DNA of 64,000 bases from Rummeliibacillus suwonensis (GCF_007896435.1 NZ_VCBL01000001.1:1269345-1333344); one strand, 5' to 3'. Shown: positions 9,378 through 19,511, counted from the first letter of the stretch. Notes: generated by a model from the letters alone, not told the origin. Made by a program: numbers and translations.

Positions 9378-12300
9378 GTGAAAAATGTTGATTTAGTAAA
9401 AACTGATTTGGATGAAAAAAAGAGGAAATTAAAAGAACTATTAAAAGACCATAAAAACGTTAAAAGACCGATTCCGTTAACAGACCAGCAAAAAAGTTTA
9501 TGGTTTTTTTATGAGTTAGCTGAAAATAAAAAACTTTATAATATACCGTATTCTTTGTTAATAGAGGGTAGTTTTAAGGAAGGAGCTTTTATACAGAGTG
9601 TAAAAGAATTCATTAATAAGTATCCAATTACAAGAGTTCATTTTATAGAGATAGATAGCTTACCATATCAACAGCTGATACAGAATTTTAAATTTGAACT
9701 ACCTATAGTTGATCTGAGTGAACTTAATTCGAATGAACTTAATAGGAAAGTAGAAGAGTATAAAAATCTCATTAAAAATTTTGTATTCGATTTAAGGAAT
9801 GGCCCATTATTTAAATTTATACTCTTGAAATTAAATAATGATAATTTTCAATTTATATTTAATTTCCACCATATAATTTCAGATGGGGTATCAATAAAAA
9901 TCTTTTTAGAAGAACTGCAAAAAAACTATATTAAGAACATAGGAGAGTTAACGGATGAAAATATCGAAAATAAAGTGAATCAAAACTTGGTTTTACCCCA
10001 AAATAAGTTAACGAATGAAGCATATGATTCTCAAATTACATATTGGAAAAATAAGTTAACTGGAGTGGAGCATGTTGTAGATTTACCGTATGACTTTAAT
10101 AGAAAATTAAGTGCTACTTACGAAGGAAAAAATTATTGTATTCGGGTTCCTGATGCTATTAGAGAAAATATAAATAAAATCGCAAAAGAAAATAAAACAA
10201 CAGTATTTACCTTGCTATTATCTGTATTCGGATTGTTGTTAAGTAGGTATTCTAAACAACAAGATATTCTTATTGGTACCCCAGTATCCTTAAGAAATAC
10301 TAATGAATTAGAATCTACCTTCGGTTTTTATATTAATACCGCTGTTTTAAAACTCAATGTTGTTAAAGATCTTAACTTTTCCAAGTTCCTAAGTAATACA
10401 CAAGCTGAGGTTTTGGATGTACTCAGTAATAAAGATATTCCGTTTGAAAATGTTGTTGAGGAACTAAATATTAAACGAGCAGCTAACCATAATCCAATAT
10501 TTCAAGTGATGTTTTCTTATGAGCGAATAAAGAATATAATTAGATTTTCCAATTTAAAATTGAAACCGGAAATTTTGACTAATAATGTTGCAAAATTTGA
10601 TTTAACTTTAAGTTCTTATGAATCAGAAGAAGGACTCTTTTTAGATTTTGAGTATAATACAGACCTTTTTAAAATTGACACGATAAAAGAATACGCGGAA
10701 CATTATATCCGATTAATTAAAGAAGTGATTCAAAATTCGAACGAAAAGTTAATGGAATATAAATACTTGAATCAAACTGAAGAACAAGAACTATTAACGC
10801 TTGGTAACAACGGACTCAAAGAAACGGATAATCTTCCCTTACTTCATGATTTTATTAAAAAATGGGCTCAGATAAAACCAAATGATATTGCAATCTGGTC
10901 TAACGGGGAAACATTAACCTATAAAGACTTAAATGAAAGATCAACTCACTTATCTAAATATTTGTTGCAAATGGGAGTTAAGCCGGAAACACTAGTCGGT
11001 ATATACATGGAGAAGTCGATAGAAACTTTTATTGCAATTATTTCGATTCATAAGGCGGGAGGAGCATTTGTCCCTTTAGAACCCTCGTATCCCGAAGATA
11101 GGATAAAATACATGATTGAAGACAGCGAGTTAAATTATATAATCACAAAAAGCGACTACAAAGAATTTCTAACAGAATTTAACATACATCTCTTTTCAAT
11201 AGATAGTGATTGGCAAGCTCTAGGTAATAGAAAATATGTAGAACCCATCATTAACGAACATAATTTAGCTTATATTACATATACCTCAGGAACAACCGGC
11301 CAGCCAAAAGGAGTAATGATTGAGCATCGTTCATTATCTAGCATGACTAAATCTTATATTCAAGACTATAAGTTATATGAATTTAAAATAAACTTGTTGC
11401 AATTGGCCAATCAGTCATTTGATGTATTCATTGGTGACCTTGCTAAAGTTGCAATTACTGGAGGAACGCTTTTCATTTGTCCAGATGAAATAAAAATAGA
11501 TTTCCCAAATTTATTTGATTTTATTAATGAACACAAAATAAGCTTTTTTGAATCTACACCAGCTTTAGTTTTACCTTTTTTAGATTATGTATCAGAGTCT
11601 GGTATGAATTTTAATTCATTAAAGAGAATACTTGTGGGAGCGGATGTATTAAAATTAAAGGACTATAAAAGATTGTTGGAGAATTTTGAAAAACAGGTAG
11701 ATATTATTAACACATATGGTGTAACAGAAACAACAATTGATTCTACACTATTTAAAATGACAAGTTCTGTAATTAATGAACTAAATCTTGTAAATACTCC
11801 AATAGGTGTACCACTGTCTTATACAAAGGTATACATACTTGACGATAATTTACACCTTCAGCCAAAAAACTTGCCTGGAGAACTCTATATTGGAGGACCC
11901 AGTGTTGGTAGAGGCTATATTAACAATGAATCCTTGACTAATGAAAGATTCATCCAAAGTCCTTTTAATGAAAACGAAAAATTATATAAAACCGGGGATT
12001 TAGTTAAATGGAATAAAAAAGGTTTTATTGAAATTATAGGACGTAACGATCATCAAGTAAAAGTAAATGGATATAGGGTAGAAATAGGGGAGATTGAAGA
12101 AACAATTAAAAAGGTACCAAATATAGTGGATGCTGCAGTCATTATTAAAGAAAATAGTAAGATTGACGCATTTTTTGTTGGTAAAGGTGAAGTAGATACT
12201 ATAACAATAAAAAAACAACTTAAAAACCAGCTAAGAAAAAATCTTCCTCACTTTATGATTCCGAATACTTTTAATAGAATTGAAGCGTTACCTCTTACTC

Positions 12301-13427
12301 CAAATGGAAAACTAGATAGAAAAGAACTTGAAAGTAGAAGTGTGATTGTAGAATCCATATTGGATAACCAAAAAAAGAATCGCTATGAAATATTGACAGA
12401 ATCCTTACCAAGAACTCAACTTGAATATGAAATTCAAAAAATTTGGTTAGACATCTTAAATTTAAAAACAATCACCTTAAGAGAAAGTTTCTTTGAAATC
12501 GGTGGTAACTCAATAATGTTAGTGCAGCTTCTCTCAAAAATAAGGAAAAAGTATCAAGTCGAAATTCCACTGAATGTGTTTTATGAAGAGCCATCAATAC
12601 AACATTTAGCGGACATAATAAAAAATGGTACCCAGATGAAAAAAGATAGTTTTATCACTTGTGTTCAAAAAGAAGGACAAGGTAGACCAGTGTATGTTTT
12701 TCACCAAACTGGTGGAAATTGGTTTAGATATCTGGAATTAACAAAACATTTAGGCTATGATAATCCTATTTATGCTTTAGGTATTTCAAATCCATATGGA
12801 GATTCAGATAATCTAAAAGAGATCGCAACAATTTATATTAAAGAAATTAAGAAAGTACAGCCAGTTGGACCTTACCAATTCATCGGGCATAGTTTTGGTG
12901 GAAATATTGCATTTGAAATGGCACTTCAGCTACAAGCAAATAATGAAGAAGTCAGTATGTTAGTATTGTTGGATTCGTTATTACCTCAATTTAGAACTCA
13001 TTTAGACGATTTCGAGTTAATACTAGATTATATGGAAAGATACAAGTTAAACTCTAAAGAAATTGAACAATTTAGAGATAGTACTGAGAAAGAAAGATTA
13101 GAATTAATGTTACGATTAGGGATTGAAAAAGGGTATTTACCTCCTGGTATGGAATTGGAAGATATGGAAAAAACATTATCGGTAAATATAAAGCTTCACC
13201 GTGCTATGTATACTTACCCGAAGCCGACAACCCCATTTAGAGGAGAAATCGTTTTTTTCAGAGCAATTAAAGAAGAAATGGATTCACTTAAAGGGTGGCA
13301 TGAATTTATAGAAGGAAATATAACTTTATATGATATAAACTCCACCCATGGAGTGATGCTGACAGAACCCTATGTAATTGAAATTGCCAAAGAAATCAAA
13401 AAAGCTATAAACATTTTAACTATTTGA
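9378..13427 (+). CDS. NRPS module C-A-PCP-TE, predicted ornithine-specific
   Basis: Protein of 1349 residues from GTG 9378 (AGAAAGG nine bases upstream). Domains in order: condensation (HHIISDG at residues 164-170, intact), adenylation (A3 TYTSGTTGQPKG near 635; NTYGVTETT; PNGKLDRKEL), PCP (GGNS, carrier Ser1045) and type I thioesterase (IGHSFGG, Ser1172). Reading the ten specificity positions by alignment to GrsA gives D-V-G-E-L-G-T-I-D-K, two conservative changes from the ornithine code D-V-G-E-I-G-S-I-D-K known from gramicidin S/bacitracin-type synthetases. The C domain must accept an upstream acyl or aminoacyl chain (candidate donor at 14835-16739), and the TE ends the assembly line. Gene order is therefore not colinear. 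Confidence 0.92.
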   Translation: MKNVDLVKTDLDEKKRKLKELLKDHKNVKRPIPLTDQQKSLWFFYELAENKKLYNIPYSLLIEGSFKEGAFIQSVKEFINKYPITRVHFIEIDSLPYQQLIQNFKFELPIVDLSELNSNELNRKVEEYKNLIKNFVFDLRNGPLFKFILLKLNNDNFQFIFNFHHIISDGVSIKIFLEELQKNYIKNIGELTDENIENKVNQNLVLPQNKLTNEAYDSQITYWKNKLTGVEHVVDLPYDFNRKLSATYEGKNYCIRVPDAIRENINKIAKENKTTVFTLLLSVFGLLLSRYSKQQDILIGTPVSLRNTNELESTFGFYINTAVLKLNVVKDLNFSKFLSNTQAEVLDVLSNKDIPFENVVEELNIKRAANHNPIFQVMFSYERIKNIIRFSNLKLKPEILTNNVAKFDLTLSSYESEEGLFLDFEYNTDLFKIDTIKEYAEHYIRLIKEVIQNSNEKLMEYKYLNQTEEQELLTLGNNGLKETDNLPLLHDFIKKWAQIKPNDIAIWSNGETLTYKDLNERSTHLSKYLLQMGVKPETLVGIYMEKSIETFIAIISIHKAGGAFVPLEPSYPEDRIKYMIEDSELNYIITKSDYKEFLTEFNIHLFSIDSDWQALGNRKYVEPIINEHNLAYITYTSGTTGQPKGVMIEHRSLSSMTKSYIQDYKLYEFKINLLQLANQSFDVFIGDLAKVAITGGTLFICPDEIKIDFPNLFDFINEHKISFFESTPALVLPFLDYVSESGMNFNSLKRILVGADVLKLKDYKRLLENFEKQVDIINTYGVTETTIDSTLFKMTSSVINELNLVNTPIGVPLSYTKVYILDDNLHLQPKNLPGELYIGGPSVGRGYINNESLTNERFIQSPFNENEKLYKTGDLVKWNKKGFIEIIGRNDHQVKVNGYRVEIGEIEETIKKVPNIVDAAVIIKENSKIDAFFVGKGEVDTITIKKQLKNQLRKNLPHFMIPNTFNRIEALPLTPNGKLDRKELESRSVIVESILDNQKKNRYEILTESLPRTQLEYEIQKIWLDILNLKTITLRESFFEIGGNSIMLVQLLSKIRKKYQVEIPLNVFYEEPSIQHLADIIKNGTQMKKDSFITCVQKEGQGRPVYVFHQTGGNWFRYLELTKHLGYDNPIYALGISNPYGDSDNLKEIATIYIKEIKKVQPVGPYQFIGHSFGGNIAFEMALQLQANNEEVSMLVLLDSLLPQFRTHLDDFELILDYMERYKLNSKEIEQFRDSTEKERLELMLRLGIEKGYLPPGMELEDMEKTLSVNIKLHRAMYTYPKPTTPFRGEIVFFRAIKEEMDSLKGWHEFIEGNITLYDINSTHGVMLTEPYVIEIAKEIKKAINILTI

Positions 13428-13535
13428 TATCTTCATGGAATGTTTATGATGTTTATGATACAAAAAATAGATTGTAGACATACCAATAGTCATAAATAGG
13501 ATTAAAAAGTAAAAATAGTTTCTTAGGAGAGTAAT

Positions 13536-14774
13536 ATGTATATTAAGCAATTTAAAGATTTACATTTTAATGTAAAAGTTAGACTATTTGAACAATTCGC
13601 ATCCAATATAGCCGGTAATATGATTTTCCCTTTTATAATAATTTACTTTTCACAAGTTTATGGAGCTGCAATGACGGGCGTAATTTTTGTGATAAACACA
13701 GTAATTAGTTTCCTCGTTGGATTATTGGGTGGTCACTTTGCAGATAAATATGGAAGGCAAAAAATACTTGCTTTTTCTGAAATAGTTCGTTGTCTATCTT
13801 TAATTATTATGGCCTTTAGTTTTTTGGGCAATGCTAATCTAATAGTATTTATATCTAATATTTTAGTTAATGCCTCAACGGGTTTTTCACGACCTGCAGG
13901 AGACGCAATGTTGGTGGATGCAAGTACAGAAGAGAACAGGAAATTTATCTATACGGCTGACTATATGATGTTCAATGGTTCTTTGCTCATAGGAGGATTA
14001 GTAGGGGGATTTTTATTTGCTACATATAAATTTGAATTGGTAATGAGCTTGGGCATCATTTCATTAATATCTTTAATTATGCTGTTATTTTTCATTAGGG
14101 ACACTATAGAATTTTCACCTAGCAAAAATGTCCAAAAGAACATCTTTAAGGAGCTTGCTACAAATTATAAGGTAGTTGCTAAAGATAGTATATTTATAAT
14201 TTTTGTAATTGCATGTGTTTTGGAATTGTCTGTTCAGCTACAAGCAATGAATTATACTGGAGTCCGGCTAGTTACAGATGTTAACACTATGACTATTAAT
14301 ATCTTTAATTATGAATTTGAACTAAACGGATATAACATGTTTGGGTTACTAAACTTTACCAATTGCCTTCTTGTAATAATTCTTGCTAATTCTATAGCTA
14401 GATTATCCAAAAGATTTAAAGATAAGAATGTTTTAATAGTTGGAATTATTCTTTACTCGATTGGGTTTGGTTTAATAAGTTATCTAGCATCTCCTTTACT
14501 CTTAATCTTATCAATGGTAATAGTGGTAGTCGGAGAATTGGCGTATGTTCCAATCAAACAAGCATTGTTAGCAAATATGGTCCCTGCAGAAAGCAGGGGA
14601 GCCTATATGGCAATTAACGGATTAACTACTAAGGGTGCTTCTATACTGGGTTCTTTAGCTATTACTGTGGGCGCATTTTTACCATCTATTGTGATGTCTT
14701 TTATATTTCTTATGCTGGGGATCTTGTCTACATTTCTATTTTATAAAGTATTTAATTATAGAGTAATTAAATAA
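13536..14774 (+). CDS. MFS transporter, probable product exporter
   Basis: Protein of 412 residues with about 12 membrane segments and the MFS loop motif GGHFADKYGRQK between helices 2 and 3. ATG 13536 has TTAGGAGAG upstream. It is placed between the two NRPS genes in the same direction, so it most likely exports or gives self-resistance to the cluster product; the substrate cannot be read from sequence. No anomalies seen. Confidence 0.88.
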   Translation: MYIKQFKDLHFNVKVRLFEQFASNIAGNMIFPFIIIYFSQVYGAAMTGVIFVINTVISFLVGLLGGHFADKYGRQKILAFSEIVRCLSLIIMAFSFLGNANLIVFISNILVNASTGFSRPAGDAMLVDASTEENRKFIYTADYMMFNGSLLIGGLVGGFLFATYKFELVMSLGIISLISLIMLLFFIRDTIEFSPSKNVQKNIFKELATNYKVVAKDSIFIIFVIACVLELSVQLQAMNYTGVRLVTDVNTMTINIFNYEFELNGYNMFGLLNFTNCLLVIILANSIARLSKRFKDKNVLIVGIILYSIGFGLISYLASPLLLILSMVIVVVGELAYVPIKQALLANMVPAESRGAYMAINGLTTKGASILGSLAITVGAFLPSIVMSFIFLMLGILSTFLFYKVFNYRVIK

Positions 14775-14834
14775 TAAAGACAGGAGCATCAGTTAATCTA
14801 AGTTCTATTACTACTAATTATGAGGGGTGCTAAA

Positions 14835-16739
14835 ATGGATAATAGGATTACTAGAGATATGACCGCTTCTAATCCAAATATAGTTGATTTGTTTGAATTA
14901 CAAGTAATAAAAACTCCTAAAGAAGTGGCAGTTAAATTTGAAGATAATATATTAACCTATAGTGAACTGGATGAAAAATCGGCACTTCTAGCAAGAATAC
15001 TAAGTGAGAAGGTGGACAATAATAGTTATATAGGAATCTATATGGAACGTTCGTTAGAGATGGTTGTTGCCATTCTTGCTGTATTAAAAGCAGGATGTGC
15101 ATATGTTCCGCTTGATCCAGAGTATCCAAAAGATAGAATAATATATATGATAAAGAATACTGATGTTAAAGTTGTATTAACAAAGAAGTTTTATTTATCT
15201 GAATTAAAGTCTATAAAAAGTGAAAAATTATTTGTTGATAATTTACAAGAGTTAAATGAGCCCTTTTATAGCAAACCGTTCCTACCTGCAAAACCTAGTG
15301 ATCCAGCATATATTATTTATACATCAGGTTCTACAGGAAATCCGAAAGGGGTTATAATACCTCATCAAGCAATTGTAAATCACATGGTCTGGATGAAAAA
15401 GGAATTCCCGTTACAAGAGGGTGAAAGTGTTTTACAAAAAACACCATTTAGCTTTGATGCATCAGTTTGGGAATTTTATTTTCCTTTATTAACCGGGGGC
15501 ATATTAGTAATGGCCCCTACAGGAGTACAGAAAAACTTAAGACAAATAATAGAGTGTATACAGGAAAATTCTATTTCTGTAATACAGTTAGTGCCACCAA
15601 TGCTATATTTATTGATTGAGGATGAGGAATTTAAAAAATGTAAAACACTAAAATATGTTTTTTGTGGGGGAGAAGTTCTTCCATACACCTTAAAAAACAA
15701 ATTTTATTCTATCATGGACGCTGATTTAATTAATTTATATGGTCCTTCCGAAGCGTGCATAGATACAACTTTTCATATATGTAAAAAGGATTTTGAAACT
15801 AAAACTATTCCAATAGGAAAGGCTATTGATAATGTAGTTTTATATGTTATGGACAAAAATGGTAGACCTGTTAAAGAAGGAAAACCGGGTGAACTTTGGA
15901 TTGGAGGTATGGGATTAGCGGATGGATATATTAATAGTCCAGAATTAACAAGAGAAAAATTTGTGGAAAATCCTGATTCCAATTCTCCCTATAAAAAATT
16001 GTATAGAACTGGAGATTTGGTTAAGCAATTAAAAAACGGAGAAATTGAGTATATAGATCGTATTGATAATTATGTTAAAGTACGAGGTATTTTTATTGAT
16101 ATAGGAGAGATAGAAAATACAATATCAAAACATAAAGATATATTACAATCGATTGTGAAGGTTATTCTCATAGAGAATATTAAATTTGTCGTAGCTTATA
16201 TTACTTTGAAAAAAGAACGAAATATAGGTTCTAATGAGCTTAGGACCTACCTAAAAAATGGCCTTCCAATAAATATGATTCCTAACTATTTTGTGTTTAT
16301 GAAGGAATTCCCTTTAAGTCCAAGTGGAAAAATCGACAAAAGGGCTTTACCACTTCCAGACCTAACTAAGAGTGTTGGTACAAAACCTTCTAGTGAGTTA
16401 ACTTCGATAGAAAAAAATATAAAGTCTATTTTCTTAGAAACATTCAATATTGAGGACATTGGAATAGAAGATGACTTTTTTGAGTTGGGAGGACACTCTT
16501 TATTAGCTATTAGAATATTGTCACGAATTAAAGAGTTATATAATAAGGATATTCCAATTGGACTTTTCTTTGAATCACCCAATATTAAAAGTCTGTCTTT
16601 AGAAGTCCAAAAATTAGAAGAATCTTCAGTAGGTGAAAATCTTTATAGTCAAAGTAGAGATAAAGAAATTATTGATATTGACAACCTCTCTGAGGAAGAA
16701 ATAGATGCAATGCTAAACGTATATGGAAGAGAGAATTAG
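14835..16739 (+). CDS. NRPS A-PCP protein, predicted glutamine-specific, with C-terminal tail
   Basis: Protein of 634 residues from ATG 14835 (GAGGGGTG upstream; ATG 14820 would overlap that site). It has an adenylation domain (A3 IYTSGSTGNPKG near 161-172; NLYGPSEACID; SPSGKIDKRAL) and a PCP (GGHS, Ser555). Specificity residues by alignment read D-A-W-Q-F-G-L-I-D-K, which I recall as the glutamine code of tyrocidine synthetase C. There is no condensation domain, so it behaves as a loading or stand-alone module. The C-terminus after the PCP carries an acidic stretch with LSEEEIDAML, like the short helical tails that dock NRPS proteins to partners. It probably hands Gln to the C domain of the 9378-13427 protein. 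Confidence 0.9.
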   Translation: MDNRITRDMTASNPNIVDLFELQVIKTPKEVAVKFEDNILTYSELDEKSALLARILSEKVDNNSYIGIYMERSLEMVVAILAVLKAGCAYVPLDPEYPKDRIIYMIKNTDVKVVLTKKFYLSELKSIKSEKLFVDNLQELNEPFYSKPFLPAKPSDPAYIIYTSGSTGNPKGVIIPHQAIVNHMVWMKKEFPLQEGESVLQKTPFSFDASVWEFYFPLLTGGILVMAPTGVQKNLRQIIECIQENSISVIQLVPPMLYLLIEDEEFKKCKTLKYVFCGGEVLPYTLKNKFYSIMDADLINLYGPSEACIDTTFHICKKDFETKTIPIGKAIDNVVLYVMDKNGRPVKEGKPGELWIGGMGLADGYINSPELTREKFVENPDSNSPYKKLYRTGDLVKQLKNGEIEYIDRIDNYVKVRGIFIDIGEIENTISKHKDILQSIVKVILIENIKFVVAYITLKKERNIGSNELRTYLKNGLPINMIPNYFVFMKEFPLSPSGKIDKRALPLPDLTKSVGTKPSSELTSIEKNIKSIFLETFNIEDIGIEDDFFELGGHSLLAIRILSRIKELYNKDIPIGLFFESPNIKSLSLEVQKLEESSVGENLYSQSRDKEIIDIDNLSEEEIDAMLNVYGREN

Positions 16740-16782
16740 GCAGATTATTCAATAATGAATAAACCCACAACGAACTAAACTG

Positions 16783-17560
16783 TACAACTTTTATGTGGAC
16801 TGTAGCTTGAATTCTATTGGGGTTAAGTAACCCAATGTTCTGTGAATTCGGTCTTGAAAACTTTAAACATCGCATCGGCTACAGCATTGTCATAAGGGCA
16901 TCCTTTCATGCTAAGTGAAGGTTGTATACCAAACGTTTCTTAGGCTTCTGAAATTAGTTTATTATCAAATTCTTTACCACGGTCTGTATGGAACATTTTA
17001 ATGTTGTTTAAGTTATTCTTAATGCTTGCCAATGCTCTATATACTAGTGCTGCATCTTTATTTGCTCCGGCACTATATCCAATAATTTCTCGGTCATAAA
17101 GGTCGACAAATAAACAGACGTAGTGCCATTTTCCATTGACACGGACGTATGTTAAATCACTGACAACTACTGCTAATTCCAGTTCCTGCTGGAAATGGCG
17201 TTGTAATTTATTTTGGATAGGTGCTTCGTTACAAGTTGAACGATGGGGTTTAAATTGAGCAACAGTGTAATTAGAAGCTAGCCCTAGCCTTTTCATAATA
17301 CGGCCAATTTTACGAAGTGAAACAATTAGTCCTTGCTTTTTTAATTCCACTTTAATTTTACGTGTGCCATAGTTATTTCGACTTGCTTTAAAGATGCTTT
17401 CTATTGCTGTCATCAACACTTCTTCTTGCTTGTGTTGTACATCTTTTTCTCGTAAGCTCATTTGATAATAGTAAGTACTTCGAGGAATATTTAGGACGTC
17501 ATACATTGCTGATACCGAATATTTGTGAGCATTATTGCGAATCACATCTATTTTCGTCAC
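16783..17560 (-). pseudogene. IS3-family orfB transposase, broken
   Basis: The frame starts at GTG 17560, overlapping the orfA stop, and reads a typical rve/DDE domain: SDLTYVRVNGKWHYVCLFVDLYDREIIGY with first Asp, FHTDRGKEF with second Asp. It stops at TAA just after KLISEA (about 16940). Past the stop the frame resumes as ETFGIQPSLSMKGCPYDNAVADAMFKVFKTEF, with the catalytic Glu position occupied by Asp (ADAMFK). It then jumps to another frame reading TLGYLTPIEFKLQST at the very end. So there is one nonsense change and one internal deletion with a frameshift. Confidence 0.85.
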
Positions 17561-17823
17561 ATGATCAGCGCGACTTGCTTTAAAATGTCATTCTCCATTC
17601 GTAATCGGTGTAATTCTTTTCGAAGTTCAATGAGTTCTTTTTCTTCTTCTGTACGATTGTCCTTGGCAGAAAATGAACCTGAATTCCCATGGCTTTTAAT
17701 CCACTTATCTAACCAGCTGGTGTTATACTCTCTACAAATATCTGCACGGGATTTTCCATTCTCGAAGTGCCTGACCATTTGTAATTTAAAATCTGTTGTA
17801 AAAGTTCAACGTTGGCGAGGCAT
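17557..17823 (-). pseudogene. IS3-family orfA, with early stop
   Basis: The natural start MPRQR at 17823 is followed at once by TGA where relatives have an Arg codon. The frame then reads TFTTDFKLQMVRHFENGKSRADICREYN, a helix-turn-helix, and the leucine-rich segment ELIELRKELHRLRMENDILK. It ends ALIM at the overlap with orfB. The early stop would prevent normal expression unless initiation occurs at an internal codon. Confidence 0.82.
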
Positions 17824-18053
17824 AGTAGCACGCTCCTTTTGTTTGTTAGAGTAATTGTATTAGCCCTCATTTTTTCTGTCCAACTTAGTGTAGCCTATCC
17901 AGCCTTTTCAAAGTTCGAATCTAACACATGTTCATGAAAAGTAACACAAGAAATCGCACTATGCTAAAGGTTACATGCTTATACTCCTTGTTAAAATGGA
18001 CATGTAATACTATTACATAAATCTAAGTATTTTTTTGCTTAATTTGTTAATTG

Positions 18054-18081
18054 TTGCATTTTTTAAAATATTAGTTATAAT
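18054..18081 (+). promoter_or_regulatory. SigA-type promoter of the NUDIX gene
   Basis: TTGCAT (18054-18059) and TATAAT (18076-18081) are separated by 16 bp. They lie about 35 bp before AGGAGG of the NUDIX gene. Confidence 0.6.
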
Positions 18082-18119
18082 AAAAATTGTAGCTAATATT
18101 TAAAAGATTAGGAGGAAAC

Positions 18120-18785
18120 ATTATATCTAATTCAAGAGTAGTAGCCGAAGAACAAAATAATAATAATGACCTTATCTGGTTAGACTGGGCTAAACAAATC
18201 CAAGCAATTGCTCAGTCAGGGTTGGCTTATTGTCATGATATTTATGATCAAGAACGGTATGAACAATTACGAGATTTAAGCGTGGAAATATTAAATAAAT
18301 ACACAACAGTAGATAGAAACATAATAAAATTAGACTTTGCCAACGATACTGGATATGCTACACCAAAAGTAGATGTTCGCGGGGTAATTTTTAATGAACA
18401 AAATCAACTATTATTGGTTAAGGAAAAAGAGGATGCAGAATGGGCATTACCTGGCGGATGGGGAGATATAGGTTATTCACCGTCTGAAGTTGCAGTAAAG
18501 GAGATAAAAGAAGAATCCGGCTTTGAAGTAGAACCATTACAATTGCTTGCTATTTTAGATAAAAGTAAGCATAATCATCCTCCAGAACCTCATTATGTTT
18601 ATAAAATTTTCATTGAGTGTAAAGTAGTTTCTGGAAAATTAAAGACTGGGATAGAAACAAGCGATGCAGGTTTTTTCGATAGGAATAATTTACCCACCTT
18701 ATCAACTAAGAGAAATACCAAGGAACAGATAGAATTAATGTTTGAATTTAACGCTAACCCCCAAAAAAGTGTAGTTTTTGATTAA
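18120..18785 (+). CDS. NUDIX hydrolase with N-terminal helical domain; rare ATT/ATA start
   Basis: Protein of about 221 residues if started near 18120. The N-terminal part (DLIWLDWAKQIQAIAQSGLAYCHD) is the conserved helical extension of this NUDIX subfamily, so the true start must lie upstream of TTG 18222. The ribosome site AGGAGG (18110-18115) is followed by ATT (18120) or ATA (18123), not ATG. The Nudix box is present but imperfect: GWGDIGYSPSEVAVKEIKEESG, with Tyr at the usual first Glu and Lys at the usual Arg; the catalytic EExG core is kept. The substrate is unknown, and NADH, ADP-ribose or modified nucleotides are all possible. Confidence 0.82.
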   Translation: MISNSRVVAEEQNNNNDLIWLDWAKQIQAIAQSGLAYCHDIYDQERYEQLRDLSVEILNKYTTVDRNIIKLDFANDTGYATPKVDVRGVIFNEQNQLLLVKEKEDAEWALPGGWGDIGYSPSEVAVKEIKEESGFEVEPLQLLAILDKSKHNHPPEPHYVYKIFIECKVVSGKLKTGIETSDAGFFDRNNLPTLSTKRNTKEQIELMFEFNANPQKSVVFD

Positions 18786-18953
18786 TTATCTTATTATAGG
18801 AATAAAATTAGTATTATAGTAGCTCTGTTGGGTATTAAAAATTTTTTTAATACAAACACAATAAACTACCAATGAAGTTTTAACTGTACCTTTTGTAAAG
18901 GACATTATTAAAAAGCCCTAGGCAACTTCAAGAAGATGCAGTCTGTATTTTGA

Positions 18954-19081
18954 GAGGCCACTGAAAAAGTCCATTCGTCTTCAAAATCATGATAAAAATC
19001 AACTTTTTTAGGTCATAAAACGAAAGAAAAGATAGATTTTTATCGATAGAAATGACAATTCTATAGTTTTTCAGTGCCCTC
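18954..19081. mobile_element. 128-bp MITE with IS1182-like ends
   Basis: Terminal inverted repeats read GAGGCCACTGAAAAA on the left and, reverse-complemented, GAGGGCACTGAAAAA on the right. The element is flanked by a 9-bp direct repeat GTATTTTGA (18945-18953 and 19082-19090). Inside, GATAAAAATC occurs in inverted orientation. There is no coding capacity. The ends resemble those I recall for IS1182-family elements, so it is probably a non-autonomous derivative. Confidence 0.75.
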
Positions 19082-19511
19082 GTATTTTGAGGGTGGCATC
19101 TTTTTTAATTTCATAGACTCGATAATGAATTTAATAAATCATATAACTTTTTGATTTCAATCTTTATGTCTTCTAATGTTTCACAACTCTTCAAATCTAA
19201 TTCATCTTAAAATGACCGTAGAAAGATAGCTTTGGCGCATTATTTCAACAGGTTCCACGACGTAAAATAGATTGTCCTAATTTCTTTGTTCGAACTGACT
19301 TGTATATTGCAAGAGAAAAATACACACATGCATAAAAAAGTATAGAATATTGCCAGCTGTAGTTAATATATAAATCACTCATCAAGCATGTAAAAACAGA
19401 ATAATATATATTTAAAAATGAGTGCTAAAAATTTTAAGATTATCATGTTGCTATTTGTGATCGATATTTTTTCTCATAGTTTGTAAGGACTATCTAATTA
19501 TGTTATAATAA

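Larger units (their letters stand above)
16776..17899 (-). mobile_element. Decayed IS3-family (IS150-like) element
   Basis: Remains of orfA and orfB on the minus strand lie between weakly matching ends (left ACTAA..TG.ACA, right similar in reverse complement, 13 of 22 positions). The ends are approximate and no target duplication was found. Both ORFs carry disabling changes, so it is inactive. It marks the right border of the biosynthetic cluster. Confidence 0.75.

Noticed and set aside
9378-16739. Siderophore NRPS (catecholate type)
   Set aside because: No isochorismate or DHB genes, no aryl-acid A domain and no Fur box at these genes.
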